A stretch of DNA of 64,000 nucleotides from Flaccisagitta enflata. Taxonomy: Eukaryota > Chaetognatha > Sagittoidea > Aphragmophora. Below, one piece after another: positions 63,997 to 64,000 of the stretch. The translations under genes and the position numbers were made by a program. How positions within the stretch are numbered: position 1 is the first letter of the stretch; each line of letters opens with the position of its first letter. Under the pieces are notes generated by a model that saw only the letters and a program-made list of their open reading frames with translations, ran no database searches and was not told the DNA's origin. Location of the stretch: contig OZ231127.1 in assembly GCA_965153355.1 (NCBI GenBank), forward strand, positions 5,704,001 to 5,768,000, given 5' to 3'.

Positions 63997-64000
63997 CAAT

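Overview
This window looks like intergenic DNA from an invertebrate animal genome. It is dominated by transposable elements and minisatellites, with only a few host-like genes. The evidence for a metazoan is a long C2H2 zinc-finger protein, BEL/Pao-type retrotransposon polymerase remnants, several families of DNA-transposon derivatives (hAT, Tc1/mariner, pogo-like, PIF-like and Transib-like) with target-site duplications (TSDs), spliceosomal introns, and an interstitial (TTAGGG)n tract. TTAGGG is the usual metazoan telomere unit, and insects (TTAGG) and nematodes (TTAGGC) normally use others. I cannot name the species from the sequence.

Layout. 0-2 kb: repeat debris with inverted repeats. 2-12.3 kb: a GC-richer, heavily mutated block on the minus strand that still holds a recognisable BEL/Pao reverse-transcriptase segment, bounded by diverged direct repeats that may be old LTRs. 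13.5-14.1 kb: a minus-strand ORF for a coiled-coil protein with a Cys/His cluster. 14-20 kb: nested repeats. 20.1-22.3 kb: an intact minus-strand gene for a 15-finger zinc-finger protein. 22.3-30.8 kb: repeats. 30.9-31.8 kb: two exons of an unrecognised secreted protein on the plus strand. 31.8-50.5 kb: nested transposons and long minisatellites. 50.6-52.0 kb: a large first coding exon of an unrecognised protein. 52.1-53.9 kb: an 82-bp minisatellite that contains short matches to Illumina adapter sequence. 56.3-60.3 kb: a two-exon minus-strand gene lying directly downstream of a broken BEL/Pao integrase. 60.3-64 kb: more transposons.

Four repeat families recur. I call them family 1 (a hairpin-headed element ending in GGCCTTGTT), family 2 (a long-inverted-repeat element with GCAGCGGCCC ends and internal 20-21 bp arrays), family 3 (PIF-like, about 260 bp) and family 4 (about 901 bp, 5-bp target duplications, CACA ends). 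The most interesting signal is in family 1. The first ten bases of its terminal hairpin are the reverse complement of a motif near its other end, and the two change together between subfamilies. Individual copies also carry their own private tandem array between these ends.

The genes show no operon-like or pathway relationship. The recognisable theme is layered insertion, in places three levels deep, which gives a relative order of transposon activity.
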